From: Tetrapyrgos nigripes
Lineage: Eukaryota > Basidiomycota > Agaricomycetes > Agaricales > Campanellaceae
Assembly (NCBI GenBank): GCA_013368315.1
Contig: JAACJM010000021.1
Span: 310,001-374,000 of the forward strand
Direction: 5' to 3'
DNA length: 64,000 nucleotides
The notes below the pieces were generated by a model. It was not told the DNA's origin. It was given only the letters and a program-made list of their open reading frames with translations, and did not search any database. The translations under genes and the position numbers were made by a program. Each line of letters starts with the position of its first letter. The first letter of the stretch is position 1. This document shows, piece after piece, positions 11,370-23,600 of the stretch.

Positions 11370-13637
11370 ATGTCTCCAGCAGCCTCTAGCAGCCCGGCGC
11401 ATGCAAATGGCAGTTCGCTCAAGAAGTCGAATCAGCCCCATTTCAGCTCTGCACAAGTCATTCAGATGGAACATGAATATGGAGCCCACAAGTGAGTGAC
11501 GTGTCCTTTGATAAGTGGCGGGTATTGGACGAGAGGTCATGAGGGCGAAGAGATGGATTGGCGGGGGTTTTTATACCTCTACGATGTCTAATTAGGGACC
11601 ATTACTGACTCGAGCGATTTTTGCCACTAGCTATCATCCTCTTCCCGTGGTCTTCGACCGTGCCAAGGGAGCAAAGTGAGTATCGGTCTCCTATTGGCAG
11701 ATTGTGAGCCATTTTAGCCTTGTTGCATCATCTGACGAACAATGCTAGAGTATGGGATCCCGAAGGCAATGAATACATCGACATGCTGTCGGCTTATTCG
11801 TGAGTGATTCTTTGAGATGTCAGTGTTGTCAAACTGCTCACGGCCTACTTTACAGTGCTGTGAATCAGGTTAGTTTTTTAACGCTCTCATTTCTCGTGCT
11901 ATCCCCCGGTGTCGTTTGACGTGTACATGCAAAGAGCCCAGATTCGACCAACACAGTATGAAGGCGAAAGTAGGATTCCTGTGTTACGACAATCTGTGGT
12001 CCCATGAGCAGAGTTGTCTTCTCTTTCCCCGGCTAAGCGAGACGAGTGGGCCTCATCCCTTGGGTTTTCATGATCCTTTTCCGTGGTGACGTATGCTGAC
12101 GGTTGACTTTAGGGCCACTGTCATCCAAGAATTGCAGCAACACTCATCGAGCAATGCCAAAAGTTAACTCTTTCGTCTCGAGCATTCTATAACAGCGTTT
12201 TCGGCCAGTTTGCCCAGCAGATCACGGAGATGTTTGGATATGACATGGTGCTACCGATGAATACCGGCGCTGAAGCAGTCGAGACATCGGTGAAGCTTGC
12301 GAGGAAATGGGCATACATGAAGAAAGGGGTTCCTGAGGGCAAGGCTATCGTACTCAGCGTAGAAGGGAATTTTCATGGCAGAACCCTTGGTATCATCAGG
12401 TGCGCGAGGCTGCTTCAGGGTTCTTACGCGACTTTCTGACGATATTTCTTCGTCTTTGCTTCATTCAGTATGAGCACCGACCCCGACAGCCGAACAGGAT
12501 TCGGTCCATATCTCGAAGGTGTTGGACCTACCTACATGGATGGAAAGAAGCAACAGATGATAAGATACGGCGTGGTGGATGATTTGGAGCGAGCACTGGA
12601 ACTTTACGGGGATCGTGTGGCCGCGTTCCTCGTCGAGCCCATTCAAGGTGAAGCAGGGTGCGTGTCATCCAATCCTCCTCTCGAGCCTACCCCTGACCCC
12701 TTGCCTTGCAATGTAGAATCGTGGTTCCTGAACCAGGTTACCTGTCCGAAGTTCATGCTCTCTGCAAGAAGCACAATGTACTCCTGATTTGCGATGAAAT
12801 ACAGACTGTGTGTGCATATACTTGTTGGATGTACCGGAGAATGCTGACTGTCTGTTTTCAGGGGTTATGTCGTACAGGCAAGCTGCTCGCCTCAGAGTAC
12901 GACGACATCAAGCCAGATATCGTTCTCCTTGGAAAGGCACTCTCTGGTGGAAGTGAGTACTATCCCCTTTTTTGCGGCTAACAGTATCTTGACACTTGCT
13001 TTTGATGTAGTGTACCCTGTCTCCGCTGTCCTCGCCGATCGGGACGTCATGCTCTGCATCAAGCCCGGGGAGCATGGTAGTACGTACGGAGGCAACCCAT
13101 TAGGTTGCGCAGTGGCCATGACAGCGTTGAAAGTCTTGGTAGAAGAGAAGTTGGCTGATCGCGCGATGCGTTTGGGAGAAATCTTCCGCTCGTCAGTCAC
13201 TGCCCTTAAATCTCCGCTGGTGCAGACCGTCAGAGGGAGAGGGTTGCTTAACGCTGTTGTTATTGATGAAGGAAAGAGTATCAAAGGGAGAACAGCATGG
13301 CAACTGTGCTTGCTTTTGAAGAGTAGAGGCGTACTGGCGAAACCGACTCATGTGAATATGTAAGTGGATTTCTTGATGGTCTTAGGCTGCGTTAGTGTCG
13401 ACTGATTTGCTTTCATCTTTCAGCATCCGATTTGCTCCTCCTCTGGTCATCTCTGAGGAAGATCTCATGAGAGCGGTGAAGATTATTGGGGAATGTCTCG
13501 ATGACCTCGATAAGGCAAGGATGATATTGCTCGTCAAGATCCTCCTCTCTTACTAACTGTCGGTTGCATTTCAGCTTGATGACATCCCTGGCGAAGTTGA
13601 GAGCGAGAAGGGTCACACTGATAATGTTACAAACTGA
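11370..13637 (+). CDS. OAT: Ornithine aminotransferase (PLP-dependent, class III)
   Basis: Transfers the delta-amino group of ornithine to 2-oxoglutarate, giving glutamate-5-semialdehyde and glutamate. This links arginine breakdown with proline and glutamate; the fungal enzyme (CAR2/otaA type) is usually cytosolic. The ATG at 11370 gives a short Ser/Ala-rich tail, then [20 protein letters not shown], the typical start of the fold. Other marks are [20 protein letters not shown], the PLP-site region [31 protein letters not shown], the DEIQTGLCRTG block, and the Schiff-base lysine in LLGKALSGG (AAG at 12934-12936). [14 protein letters not shown] follows. The stop is TGA 13635-13637. There are about ten introns; one, at about 11870-12113, is unusually long for this window. 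No break was seen. Confidence 0.95.
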
Positions 13638-13846
13638 TTCGGATTGGGACCCGGTATAGATTCGTCGCTCTCTTTTTGTTTGGACCTGGTCTATGGTTCT
13701 GCTGTTTGGGATTTTCCCTGGAGATGACCGTGACGATATACTTCTTCTACGCTTTGCACTCCTGACGCTCTGTGCCTACATCCACATGTACAAGGATATC
13801 TGTGTACATTAATCTGTACCTAGTAGCAATATAGTATCATACAGTC

Positions 13847-14477
13847 CGCATGTCGCGTAGGGCTATGCGCCGTTCCAGTATTCGTACCGGTGTACGGACA
13901 AGCTTTCTGGAAGGACCAGTACGGTTACGGGTACGTCCGGATAACCTCGTCTCAAACCGTACTCTATACTAGTAGTTACGGGCCCGGGTTGTACCGTGTA
14001 CGAGTTGGCCACGGTTTTCTACGGATGATTTCGCCTTTCCGTGTCAATATTGTGTCTTCATAGAGAACAATCCTGTCGAATTCTCTCAATTTCGCGCCCG
14101 AACATCCACTTCAAGCGAGATTCGTCCCATTAAAAATGTCATTGAGCACTTGATTATATATTGACCACGCTGTCTGCGTGCCCAAAAAGCCACTGAGGAC
14201 TGTGCACTACATCTGATTCAGATATTTTCTAAAGAAGGAATACAGAAGACGCAGAAGTCGGTTTCTACTGTGCATTCTCAACGCATTCTTAACGTTCTCT
14301 TCCAATGCGACATATCCAGTAATACTTCCCCGTATCGTATCGTATGAGGTTCAAAACGAACACTTGCAAATGCCAAGTACGCGTACGGGTAAACCATACC
14401 AATATTGACCCTGTAAATTTTTTTAAAAAATACGGACGTACCAGTTCACGGTGCGGGGCCCGGGCCCTACGCATGTG
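13847..14477. repeat. Candidate decayed hAT-like MITE
   Basis: A non-coding segment of about 615 bp is bounded by inverted sequences: GCGTAGGGC near 13855 and its inverted counterpart TAGGGCCCGGGCCCC ending at 14469. Just outside are cgcatgtc (13847-13854) and cgcatgtg (14470-14477), which match at 7 of 8 bases and could be an eroded 8-bp target duplication. A second inverted GGGCCCGGG pair lies inside (about 13979 and 14455). The arms are imperfect, so this is a candidate only. Confidence 0.35.
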
Positions 14478-14626
14478 GCCGCAGGATCAGGATATTGTCC
14501 TTCAACTTTAGGCTCTTGAGTCATGACTGACTGCTAGGTATCTCTTTTTACCGAAAAAAAAAACAGTCGAGAGGAGTCAGGACTATACTTTGCCGGCGGC
14601 GGAGGCCTGGGTTCTTCTGTCAATAA

Positions 14627-14971
14627 TCATACCGCCATCTTCCAGGGCGACAGTGCCCAATTTTCCATTCGTACCCTCTTGTCTACTCCCGCGCGCGGTC
14701 TCCCATGAACTCCCTTGCCACCTCTTGCCACACATTGAACCCACAACTTGGCTCCACCTATAGCTCTTGAATCTCGATACGTCGGCTCAGTGGTCTGAAA
14801 CTGCATAACTTCATTCGCGCCGAGCTTCAAGTATATATCGTCCCAATATCGTCTCCAAGAGGCGGAGTCTACATCCTCGGTTACCGTAGAATCCTCGTTG
14901 CAAACACGCGATTCGCACGTGGAAACAACGTCTGTCATGGAACGGGTTTGGTCATTCTGAATCTGAAGCAT
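14627..14971 (-). CDS. Hypothetical protein (114 aa), uncertain
   Basis: A minus-strand frame with an ATG at 14971 and a stop at 14627. The composition is protein-like, with a C-terminal part containing WRRYWDDIYLKLGANEV and a basic, Gly-rich stretch. No known domain, signal peptide or membrane span is visible. A GT at the end of the frame could begin an intron, so the true gene may continue to lower coordinates. It lies next to a decayed repeat and may be a relic or a chance frame. Confidence 0.3.
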   Translation of the reverse strand: MLQIQNDQTRSMTDVVSTCESRVCNEDSTVTEDVDSASWRRYWDDIYLKLGANEVMQFQTTEPTYRDSRAIGGAKLWVQCVARGGKGVHGRPRAGVDKRVRMENWALSPWKMAV

Positions 14972-17403
14972 TTAACCGCTACACGTGTCTCTGAGAGCAT
15001 TTTAGGGATGAATATCTATCTACAAAATGGCCTTCAAAGTAGTTTGAGCTACTAAGTTCATTGAAACTTCCCTGCAGGGCCTCGCAGGGCTTGCCACGTT
15101 ACAACCACACGCTAAAAGTACACAAATTCTGACAGAACTGAGTCAAGTCCCGACCACTCTATTCAATAATCCCAATACAGTTCTATCATCATGACATCAA
15201 TGATCCCGATTTGTGATGAACCTTCGAAAAGTGGCTGCCTCAAACCCCTGGGATTCTGTACTTATACTCGAGGTCTTACGTGCGCTTGTAACTCCAGTGG
15301 CTGGCGTAATTCACGATTTGGTAGCATCTTTTCGATGTTCGTCGTGCAAAGGGGTAGAAAACTGTTCATTCAAGCGAGAAAGCCGCTCGCTCCATAAAGA
15401 TACCGTGCTCTTTCCCCTACTGGAGTTGGTCGGCGACCGCAATAAGGGTCTGCACCCTTCAAGTATATAACATTCTATTAGGTACCCCTTCCGCACTTTC
15501 CATGGCGCAAATAATTCTTTGACGGAGATCTGAGTTGGGTCGATTCCGCGCATTTGACTTTCTCTTCAGTTGGAGATGTGATATTGCAGAGGCAAAGCGC
15601 GCTAATAAGCAATATCCCAGAACCTGAGATCATGCTCGCTCCTCAGTCTTACTCTAAAAGGTCAAGATTTTCGTCCATCAAGAGTGAAAGTAGGAAAAAT
15701 GAAAAATGATCAATTTGGCTATCTACGCAAGGTAGGACCCATAATGGCTGGTGCTCTTAGCATGTGCCTTGATTCGTTCCGGCGGTCCGTTCACGGGCTA
15801 CAGGCCTAACACCGAGTCGGAAAATCGGTCAAGATCTCCATCGAGCTCAGCTCGCTAGCTCGCTGTGTATACTGTTACCGGCCAATTCTCACAATGCATT
15901 TGGATCCCTGTACGTGATAGATTGGCGCATACTCTTCAGGTTTATCACCATTGCACGTCGTGGCTTGGCCAAATTTCCTTTGAGTCTGAAAAGTGAAATG
16001 GTATCAGGAAAAATACCAACTGGGCCACAATTCCGTAGAGGCGTTGATCCCGCACGAATTGCGCCTGTGGCCACGGATTTGTGCCGCTTCGAGCACATAC
16101 TATACCCAGAATCCGACCCCGAACAACCCCCGAACTAGATTGTCTCTGGAAGTGTCTGGCTACATACATATATTGCTATTACGTTCATTCTTCTCAAGAT
16201 AAATGATGATTTTCTGAAGCCTGGTCTCCGAGATCATCTCGATTTGATGCTGGCCGCGTATCTACAGCTTATATTTTCCCTGGTCAAACATTAGCAGTCG
16301 CAAAGACTACATTTGGTCTACCTGAAATTCCTCGAAAGAGTCTTTGTCCTGTGCAATTACGCGCTGAAGGACCAGTATTGCTGTCACTGTACAATTTGAT
16401 CACAGGACTTCCCGCGAAGGGGAGGCTCTATTGAACGTCCAGGCCCATCTCTGATCACTACCAAACATCGCCGCAGCACGTTTTTGGTGACCTGCTGACG
16501 CAATGCTACCTCCTAATACTACCGAACGATAAGTCTCGATTTGTTCCGTTCCATACTGGGATAGATGCGTCCAACTCGGACAAGATTGTGACTTTTGGTT
16601 GAACATGCTATCGTTCTGACTCCTGAGTATTGCATTCGAATTTCAAGTTGGGTGCTGAATTTGAAGTTCATGCATGGTTTCCTCGTCATGGAGCGGTCAT
16701 CCATCCTTCCTAGCCTTTCCTAGCTCAACAGCCTGTTCCTACGTTTCAAAACCCTGTCGACAGAAGTTTTAGGGTTTAGTGGTGAGATTTAAACTATAGC
16801 CCAAATATGAAGTGCATAATTCATAATATTCGCGTCCTTGAACCTGACGGCGGTATCGGCGTCCCACGTGTTCGGGAGGCAGTTTGCCCAACTTCAAGAC
16901 CCCTAACGAAGGCCTATTCTACAAACTCTAACTCATCCACGTAGCCCTCTGTTCTGGCCAAAAGATGGTTACTAATGACCCTCAAAGGCAAATCCCCATA
17001 AGTCACTCGAGTTGCATTGTTCGCCAGGTCTCCAGGATAGCGAAAAAGCAAATCCACATCTGAATGCGAGCGCTTTGCTCAGATATATGTATACTTATCG
17101 CCGATCCACCGGTACGGGATTTTTAGACTCAGACATTATCCTAACCTGTTGAACAGCCTCAGTAAATAGATGTTAGCTCCATCAGTAGAAACAATTCTTG
17201 CTTTGTCGCCGTCATCGCAACGGCGGACGGAGGAGGCATGAAGGTCGCTTTAAGGGTCCCTATTCCAAGGGAACTGAATAGCTAGCCAGACGAAGGATAA
17301 AAGGGACGGTCCAAGATGGGGAAGGACAGACACTCATCATCTTCAGCTGCTTCCCTACATCTGCAACTTCTACCGTCTTCAGTCACATTTCTCACTTTTG
17401 ACC
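14972..17403. other. Gene-poor region, no supported gene
   Basis: Several short frames overlap on both strands (for example 15191-15470 and 15889-16202) without family resemblance or consistent splicing. A 45-bp stretch at 15692-15733 matches 174-216 in diverged form, which suggests old dispersed repeat sequence. Nothing else is supported. Confidence 0.45.
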
Positions 17404-17768
17404 ATGTCTGCTCAGGTTGGTCAAAGGTTCTCTCGCCTGCTAGACTCATCTCTGATTCGTGAATGTAGTCCCAATACAACTACAACGCTATGCAGATGCC
17501 ACCTGATGGCCCCAGAGTACCAAGGCGTACCCCCATGGCCTGCCAATTCTGCCGTGGTAAGTGCTTCCAGCCCATTGTCTCGTCAAAGTGTCGATGTTCA
17601 TCATCTTTTTCTAGGTCGCAAATTGAAATGTGACGGCGTCCGCCCCTCTTGCGCCAATTGCAATCGTCGTGGGTTTCCTTGCGTCTACGTACCTGTGTGA
17701 GTGTTGACGTTCGTTTCGGAGAGGCGACAGACGACTGACTGTGATACAGATCCGCTGAGCAAAAATGA
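17404..17768 (+). CDS. Minimal Zn(II)2Cys6 protein (66 aa), stand-alone DNA-binding domain
   Basis: Four exons (17404-17415, 17469-17556, 17615-17696, 17750-17768) total 201 nt and join perfectly in frame into 66 residues. The cluster is complete: Cys29, 32, 39, 46, 49 and 56 (C-x2-C-x6-C-x6-C-x2-C-x6-C), with CQFCRGRKLKCDG and CANCNRRGFPC. It is preceded by the basic RVPRRTPMA and followed by only ten residues, ending at TGA 17766-17768. There is no middle homology domain, coiled coil or acidic activation region. It could bind DNA and act as a passive competitor or a partner of a full-length regulator, but that is inference. A truncated relic of a larger factor is the main alternative; against it, all three introns have good borders and the frame is open to the end. 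Confidence 0.72.
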
Positions 17769-18465
17769 TTGCGTTGTTGCGCTAATGAACTCATCTTGTA
17801 TCAAAGAGAAAGATATTTATCCTCCTACCATATATTTTGAACTAATAGTAGCCTTCGTGTAGCGTACTTGACCAGCGTTGTATTTAGCGATTGCATTTGT
17901 TCTGAAACACTACAAATATACATAGTAGAACTATCCATTTCTTGGGCTGATGACTTGGCTACCAAGTTATTACGACCTAGGCCTTTCAGCATGCCATATG
18001 TGGCTAACACCTCGGCAAGTATGGACTATGTATATAAATTTGAAACAATCTAGTACATATTGCAACATAAAATATGTACGAGTAAGTGCTGTCATTATGG
18101 GCGATTTTCGTGAATAGCTATGTACGATACTGGTACGATACGCAACAAGCCAACACGAAACTTACTGGGCTTGCAGGAGAATGTAACGGTCCATGATCGT
18201 ACCTGCCAATGTAGTGTATCCATAAAAACTTCAATGTACGTAACAGCAGTAGAAGCTTTCCAAAGGATACTTAGACTTCCCCATCGCCCTGGTATACAGT
18301 CCAACGTCCGGTCAAAGAGAATGAAAAACTGTGGCCACCAGCCCACGTGGAAAGCTTGATTTCCTGCTGACTCAGCTAGGTCAAACTCTTCCCAAACCAC
18401 CATCTTCAGAGACTTGACTGTGAAGAAGTGGAATCAATCGGTCTTCAAACGCTAATCAAGCCGCT

Positions 18466-19720
18466 ATGGACCTAGTCAAAAACAAGATTGAAGGGACCGA
18501 TCATGTCTATTACATACCGGAATTCTTGACGGTCAGGATGTGGCTTAGACTTTAGCTCTGAAGCAAGCTCGCTGACTTTTCCAAATGCCGGTATTAATCC
18601 AGGAAGATGAAGAGCACTATCTTATTAGAAAGGTATCTGCTATGTCTTGATCCCCTGAACGTGGCGCATACTGTTATTTCTTTTCTCCAGAAGTCACGCT
18701 GACTAGACAATAGATACAGGAAGCCCCTCGCCAGAGCTGGAGAGAATTGGCTAATCGGAGGTAATCCATACTCACAGACGTCGAGCACGCTCAATACTAA
18801 ATGCTCTGACTTGCAGGCTCCAGCTGTGGGGTACGCTCATACTTTATCGCGACTCGTAACATACGATTACACAAAATCACAGGTGGGCAATTGGCTGCCA
18901 AAAATGTGTTGATGATCCAACCCATGCCGTCTTTTGTCACGACATTGTACGTCTTGCTCTGGCGTCGCCTCATTCTTACTTAGAGTCAAGTTCACAGCCC
19001 CGGTATCATTCCGCGGCTTGAGGCGACAGGAATGTTCAGGTCTTCGGCCCATCAAGCTCCAAACCACATAATCATGAATGAGGTGCTGTTGAGATATTGT
19101 TATACGATTGGATGTCTTTTGTATTCACTTCATAGAAGTATCTTCCAGGACAGGGAATCATGGTATGTCTGCTCTTCATCATTTGCGTCTTTTTTTCTGA
19201 GTCGCTCATATCACCAGCCTCATCAGGATGGGCCCGCTTATCATCCCGTGGTCGCCACAATATCTCTGGGTTCCCACACAGCGTTTCACTACTACCGGTA
19301 CAAGGCGCAGGACGCGAACTCGATCGACGTCGAAGACGGACGTATCATCGATTCCACTCCAGTTCTGTCTGTTCTATTGGAACCTCGTAGTGTAATTATT
19401 ACCACTGGTAACTTTTACACGTCGTATCTCCACGGGTGAGCGGTGCACTTATGAGTATCCCCAATCGAAGTCGATGGCTCACACTATATCATAGAATTCA
19501 AGAGCTAACCGAAGATACTATCGTTGCCAATGATGGTATTAATCAGCCCAAGTTTGAAGGCCTTGATACAACGATAGCTAACTGGAAGATGCTGGCTGGG
19601 AGTGAAACGAGAAGTGCCGTAATGACAGGTGGCACTCTCAAAAGAGGCGTTAGGTATAGTTTAACGTGCCGCGACGTTGAAAATGTGGCGAATATCAAGT
19701 CATTCTTGAATCGGGGATAG
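18466..19720 (+). CDS. ALKBH6: ALKBH6-type 2-oxoglutarate/Fe(II)-dependent dioxygenase
   Basis: Member of the AlkB homologue 6 branch, oxidative enzymes acting on alkylated nucleic acids or related substrates; the exact substrate of ALKBH6 is not settled. Nine exons (18466-18531, 18603-18632, 18714-18760, 18817-18830, 18883-18946, 18998-19082, 19136-19162, 19218-19435, 19495-19720) sum to 777 nt and give 258 residues in frame. Family marks: VYYIPEFLTEDEEHYL at the N-terminus, APRQSWRELANRRLQLWGG, NEKYLPGQGIMPHQDGPAYH with the Fe ligands His113 and Asp115, SLLLEPRS-like VLLEPRSV, then the second Fe ligand His183 in YLHG. Arg237 or Arg243 in KRGVRYSLTCRDV fits the 2-oxoglutarate-binding arginine. 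One exon is only 14 nt and one 27 nt. All catalytic residues are present, so the enzyme looks active. Confidence 0.92.
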
Positions 19721-20668
19721 GTCGCGGTGCGTTCTCTGTAACTCGCTTCATATCACCTTGAATTCACAAGATAAATCATCTGCAAGGGAGTAGAAAAAGT
19801 CGCTCTTGATATACTTTTGACCAATTTTTGGAACCTCCCGCTATCAGCGGGCATTGCTAGTGACCACTTACTGCTGGTAAAATTTGTGCGCTTCCCTACA
19901 CGACTTGGGCCTCTCCGAAACAACAAAGAAGAAACGGCATTCACGGGGATATTTCATTGAGGATCCCGAGGAGCTGGTATGCTTTAGAACTGAAGCAATA
20001 AACATACCGGTGCTTGGTACTACCTGCACTGCTCCTACGGGACTGACACATTAGCTGCTTTGGTGGCTTGGACGGGCCGCCACACGAACTCAAGTGCCGG
20101 ATGATTTGTGAGGTCATCCCGTTCTGAACTGCAAATTCAGCAAACTTAAGGCGATGTGTTAGACGATCGCAAAAGGATGAGAGAACTTGATTTGCCACTA
20201 TCGAACGATGAAAGTCTATATACCAATAGGACCGCTTCACTGGAACGGTTTTGAAACGATTACGCGCACGGCCATGGATGCAACAAAAAAGCTAGTGCTC
20301 TAACAGTAAGTTATACTATCATACTATGGCCCAGAGAATGCACCTAACATTAGATCATCTTGAAGCAATTTGGAATGGCAAAGGGCATGCTTACAATAAA
20401 TTTCAAAGTTCATGATCACGAAGCCACGAGCTGGCCAGAGCCAATCGAGCATATTCTAATGCAAACACCAATAAGGACATAAGTGCTTGCTCCACGCAGA
20501 CTCCGGATGCTCGAAGATTAAATGTCCTGAACCCTGTATATTCGTCTGAAAAAACACGACAGAGTAAAAACCGTAAGACTAATGCTAATCCATCTCTAAC
20601 AATATCCAAGAAACAGACATATAGCTACATCATCGTCATCATCAATCATAAAAAGTCCGAACCCCTTG
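19721..20668. other. Intergenic region between convergent genes
   Basis: Lies between the 3' end of the ALKBH6-type gene and the 3' end of CHO2 on the other strand. Open frames at 19941-20240 and 20403-20609 on the minus strand have no recognisable content. Nothing supported beyond 3' flanks. Confidence 0.4.
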
Positions 20669-23600
20669 TCAGGTCATCATCTGTTTTGAAAGTAATATCC
20701 TGTTCGCTAATTGCGTCAAATTGGCGTCAGCCATCACTACCTCCGGCGCGTATTCCTTTGGTATGACAAAATCAGTACAAAAAAATAACCATGCGATTGT
20801 AGAAAATAAAGACTAACCACATCGAATGTCTGTTTGATGACGGAGCATATCCTTTTTGCTTGTCGTTCCGACCAGAAACTGAAATCGTCCGGATCACGGT
20901 CTTCAAGTGGAGGGTCATCGGACTGGTTGAGTTCAGGTTCGAGTTTCGTTTTCTCCAGATAATCTTGTTCATCATCCACAACAAAAGTTTCAGGATGGTT
21001 AGCGCGAGGAGTCAATTGACTACCCGTCTCCGTCTCTCTGCAAGACAACGGGATCAAAGATGGGTCGGAGTCGAGGCAGAGAGGGACGATCCGCATGAGA
21101 GAGCTCCGGACGGAGGAGAAATCAACCTCGGCAGGTTTTTCAACTAGAACAAATGAGGATTAACATCTGGGAGACTAAGACTGTTTTGGGAAGCAGGCCC
21201 AAGCTCACCCATAATCTCGATCGGTCCATCCATACTCATAACGTTGTATTTACCGTCGTGGTGATACCGGATCTACAAAATGCAGAGATCAATGGGCATC
21301 TGAGGTCTAGGGCTAAACGGAAAACTCACCTCGTAGCGTCCAGCGAGCCAGGGTAGGGTATTGGCTTTGAAAGTGACAATGCCACTCTCCGAGTCGGTTT
21401 GGGGAAGGTCAGGACGAACGAGGCCTAGAGGTACATCCCCATCCCACTCTTCATCATGTACAGGCACCCACATTCCTAGAGAAGAGGTTTTGGTGACGAG
21501 GTTGCTTTTGTTGGCGCCAACCTGCAAGTACGAGAAGCATTGTCAGCCATGAAAAGCATACCGTTAAATTTGGAAACTTACCCTGTAGATCCCGACCCAA
21601 TCCTTGCGAGAATGCTTGAAAGGTGCTTGCCATCTGACCCTTATCGGCTCACCGACGTGGTACCTTCGCGTACCGTCAGAGCTGGGAAGGATGGTCATCT
21701 TGTACTTCGAGGTATCATAAGACGACAGGTCGTTTGCGACTCGTCTGAGTAAGATGTCAACTATGGCTCATAGCGAAGGAAGACCAATCCAGAAACGTAC
21801 GTGATGACCAGCTTTTCACGGGACTGTTGAAGAAGGATCTTCGTATCCTGAACAACCTCAGAGATCCTGGGTCGGGCTGAACGCACCCAGTCAGAACGAG
21901 CCATACGCACAGAGTAGCGTTGTTAGGCTCACATTTAGCCAAAAACTCTTCAACGACGTCCGCGGTTTCCTCATACACCTTTTCGAAAGTACCCTTGACC
22001 TCCTTCGCAACTCGCGTCAAATCAGGGGCATGTTTTCCAGCACGGGATTCCAATATCTTTGCATTCTTGCTAGCAACATTTTTGATGACTTTGACGAAAC
22101 CGGCTTCGCTCCGGAGGGAATCACCGTAGAGCTTGCGCATGTGGGGACTGTGTAGCCGAACGAAAACGAAGAAAAAGAATCAACAAAGGGACAGATAGAG
22201 AGGTAAAGAGTCTGACGTACTTTTCGACGCAACTAACAAACCACCAATGAGCGAGGTGTCGGACGACAGCTAACGAGAACACCAGTCTACTACCACTGAT
22301 GAGTCCGAGACCGAACCAGGAAGCGCCGCCCATTTCAGGGTTGTTGAGGAATCTAGAAATAGAAGAAGAATAATCATTAACCAAGTCTGCACTCATCCGA
22401 GTTCTTTCCAAGTGCAATGACACACATACCTGTATATGCCAGAGTATTCGAGATGAGAAGGAAATTCCTCCATAAAGAAGTCGCCAAAGAACCACCCTGG
22501 TAAAAACCATTGTTAGCATATGCATTGCCTGAGTTACTCAGGTAAAATGAAAACGGACCAAACATCCCAAGCACCTCGTATGACTCTACTGAGGACCAAA
22601 CGTGCAATCCGATGAGTAGCTAGACAGAGCAGAGCAGAGCAACAGATTAATGGGTGCTAAGGTAATTGAGAATACAGAAAAGCGATACTCACAGCACCCA
22701 TGGTATGCCTCAAAAGTTCAGAGCCAACAGTCCAGTCTTGCGGGGTATGATAAGTCCTCCACACGACACCAAAGAAGGAAACTGTCAGCGAAAACACGAC
22801 ATGTTAGCAATTCTAAATCACAGAAGTCGGAAAACATGGCCATGAATACATAGCATGAATGTTTCCCGGGGATCCGTCGCATTGAGTTGGTCGGTACAGA
22901 TCATCATTCAACCCCGGACAATACCACCAGACACCGATTCCACCAATCACAAAAATCCTAAGTACTCACCATACGTCATCGTTAAACTAGCATTATAAAT
23001 CGCCTTCCAATTCGCAAACGCTTCGACAGTTGCTCCTTTACCATCACCATTGGCAGAGTAATGGTAATTCTTCATAAAATGCCGGACGAAAAACTTTTTC
23101 TCGCTCTGTGCACGTAAAAGGAAACCGAGACCAACGAAATGGAATGTACACCAGACTAGCGTATGGACGACGTGGAGACCGAGAAGAGTTTGGCCGGAGA
23201 GTTTGACGATGGGTAAGAAGTTGAAGAAGAGAGCGTAGCACAGGAGAAGGAGAAAGAAGAGATCGTTGGCACTGGGGAGTCAAGTGAGTTTTGTGTATTA
23301 GCTGTAATTGTACACCAATGGTGACTCACCGGAAAACATCCAGGTTACGCAGAATAACAGTGTCCCGTCTGAAGTACTTGTTCAGGAGATCATGCTGCGA
23401 GACGAGTTTCTTCGATGCTCCGAGGTCCATGCTACCCATGGAGACAGAGGCCGCTGTCTGTCTCTGCTTTCGAGCCTTGACTTTTCTCATTGTCAAATCT
23501 TCAGTTTCTGTTTCTGTTTCCAGCTCCGTTTCCGTGGCAGTATCACCTTCAGTCGCAGAAGGGGTATTGAGATCAGCAACATCGGTGCCATTATTTTCAG

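Noticed and set aside
15191..15470. Two overlapping plus-strand frames with an ATG
   Set aside because: They overlap in different frames, lack splice support and resemble nothing.
19941..20240. 99-residue minus-strand frame
   Set aside because: Begins with GTG and has no family features.
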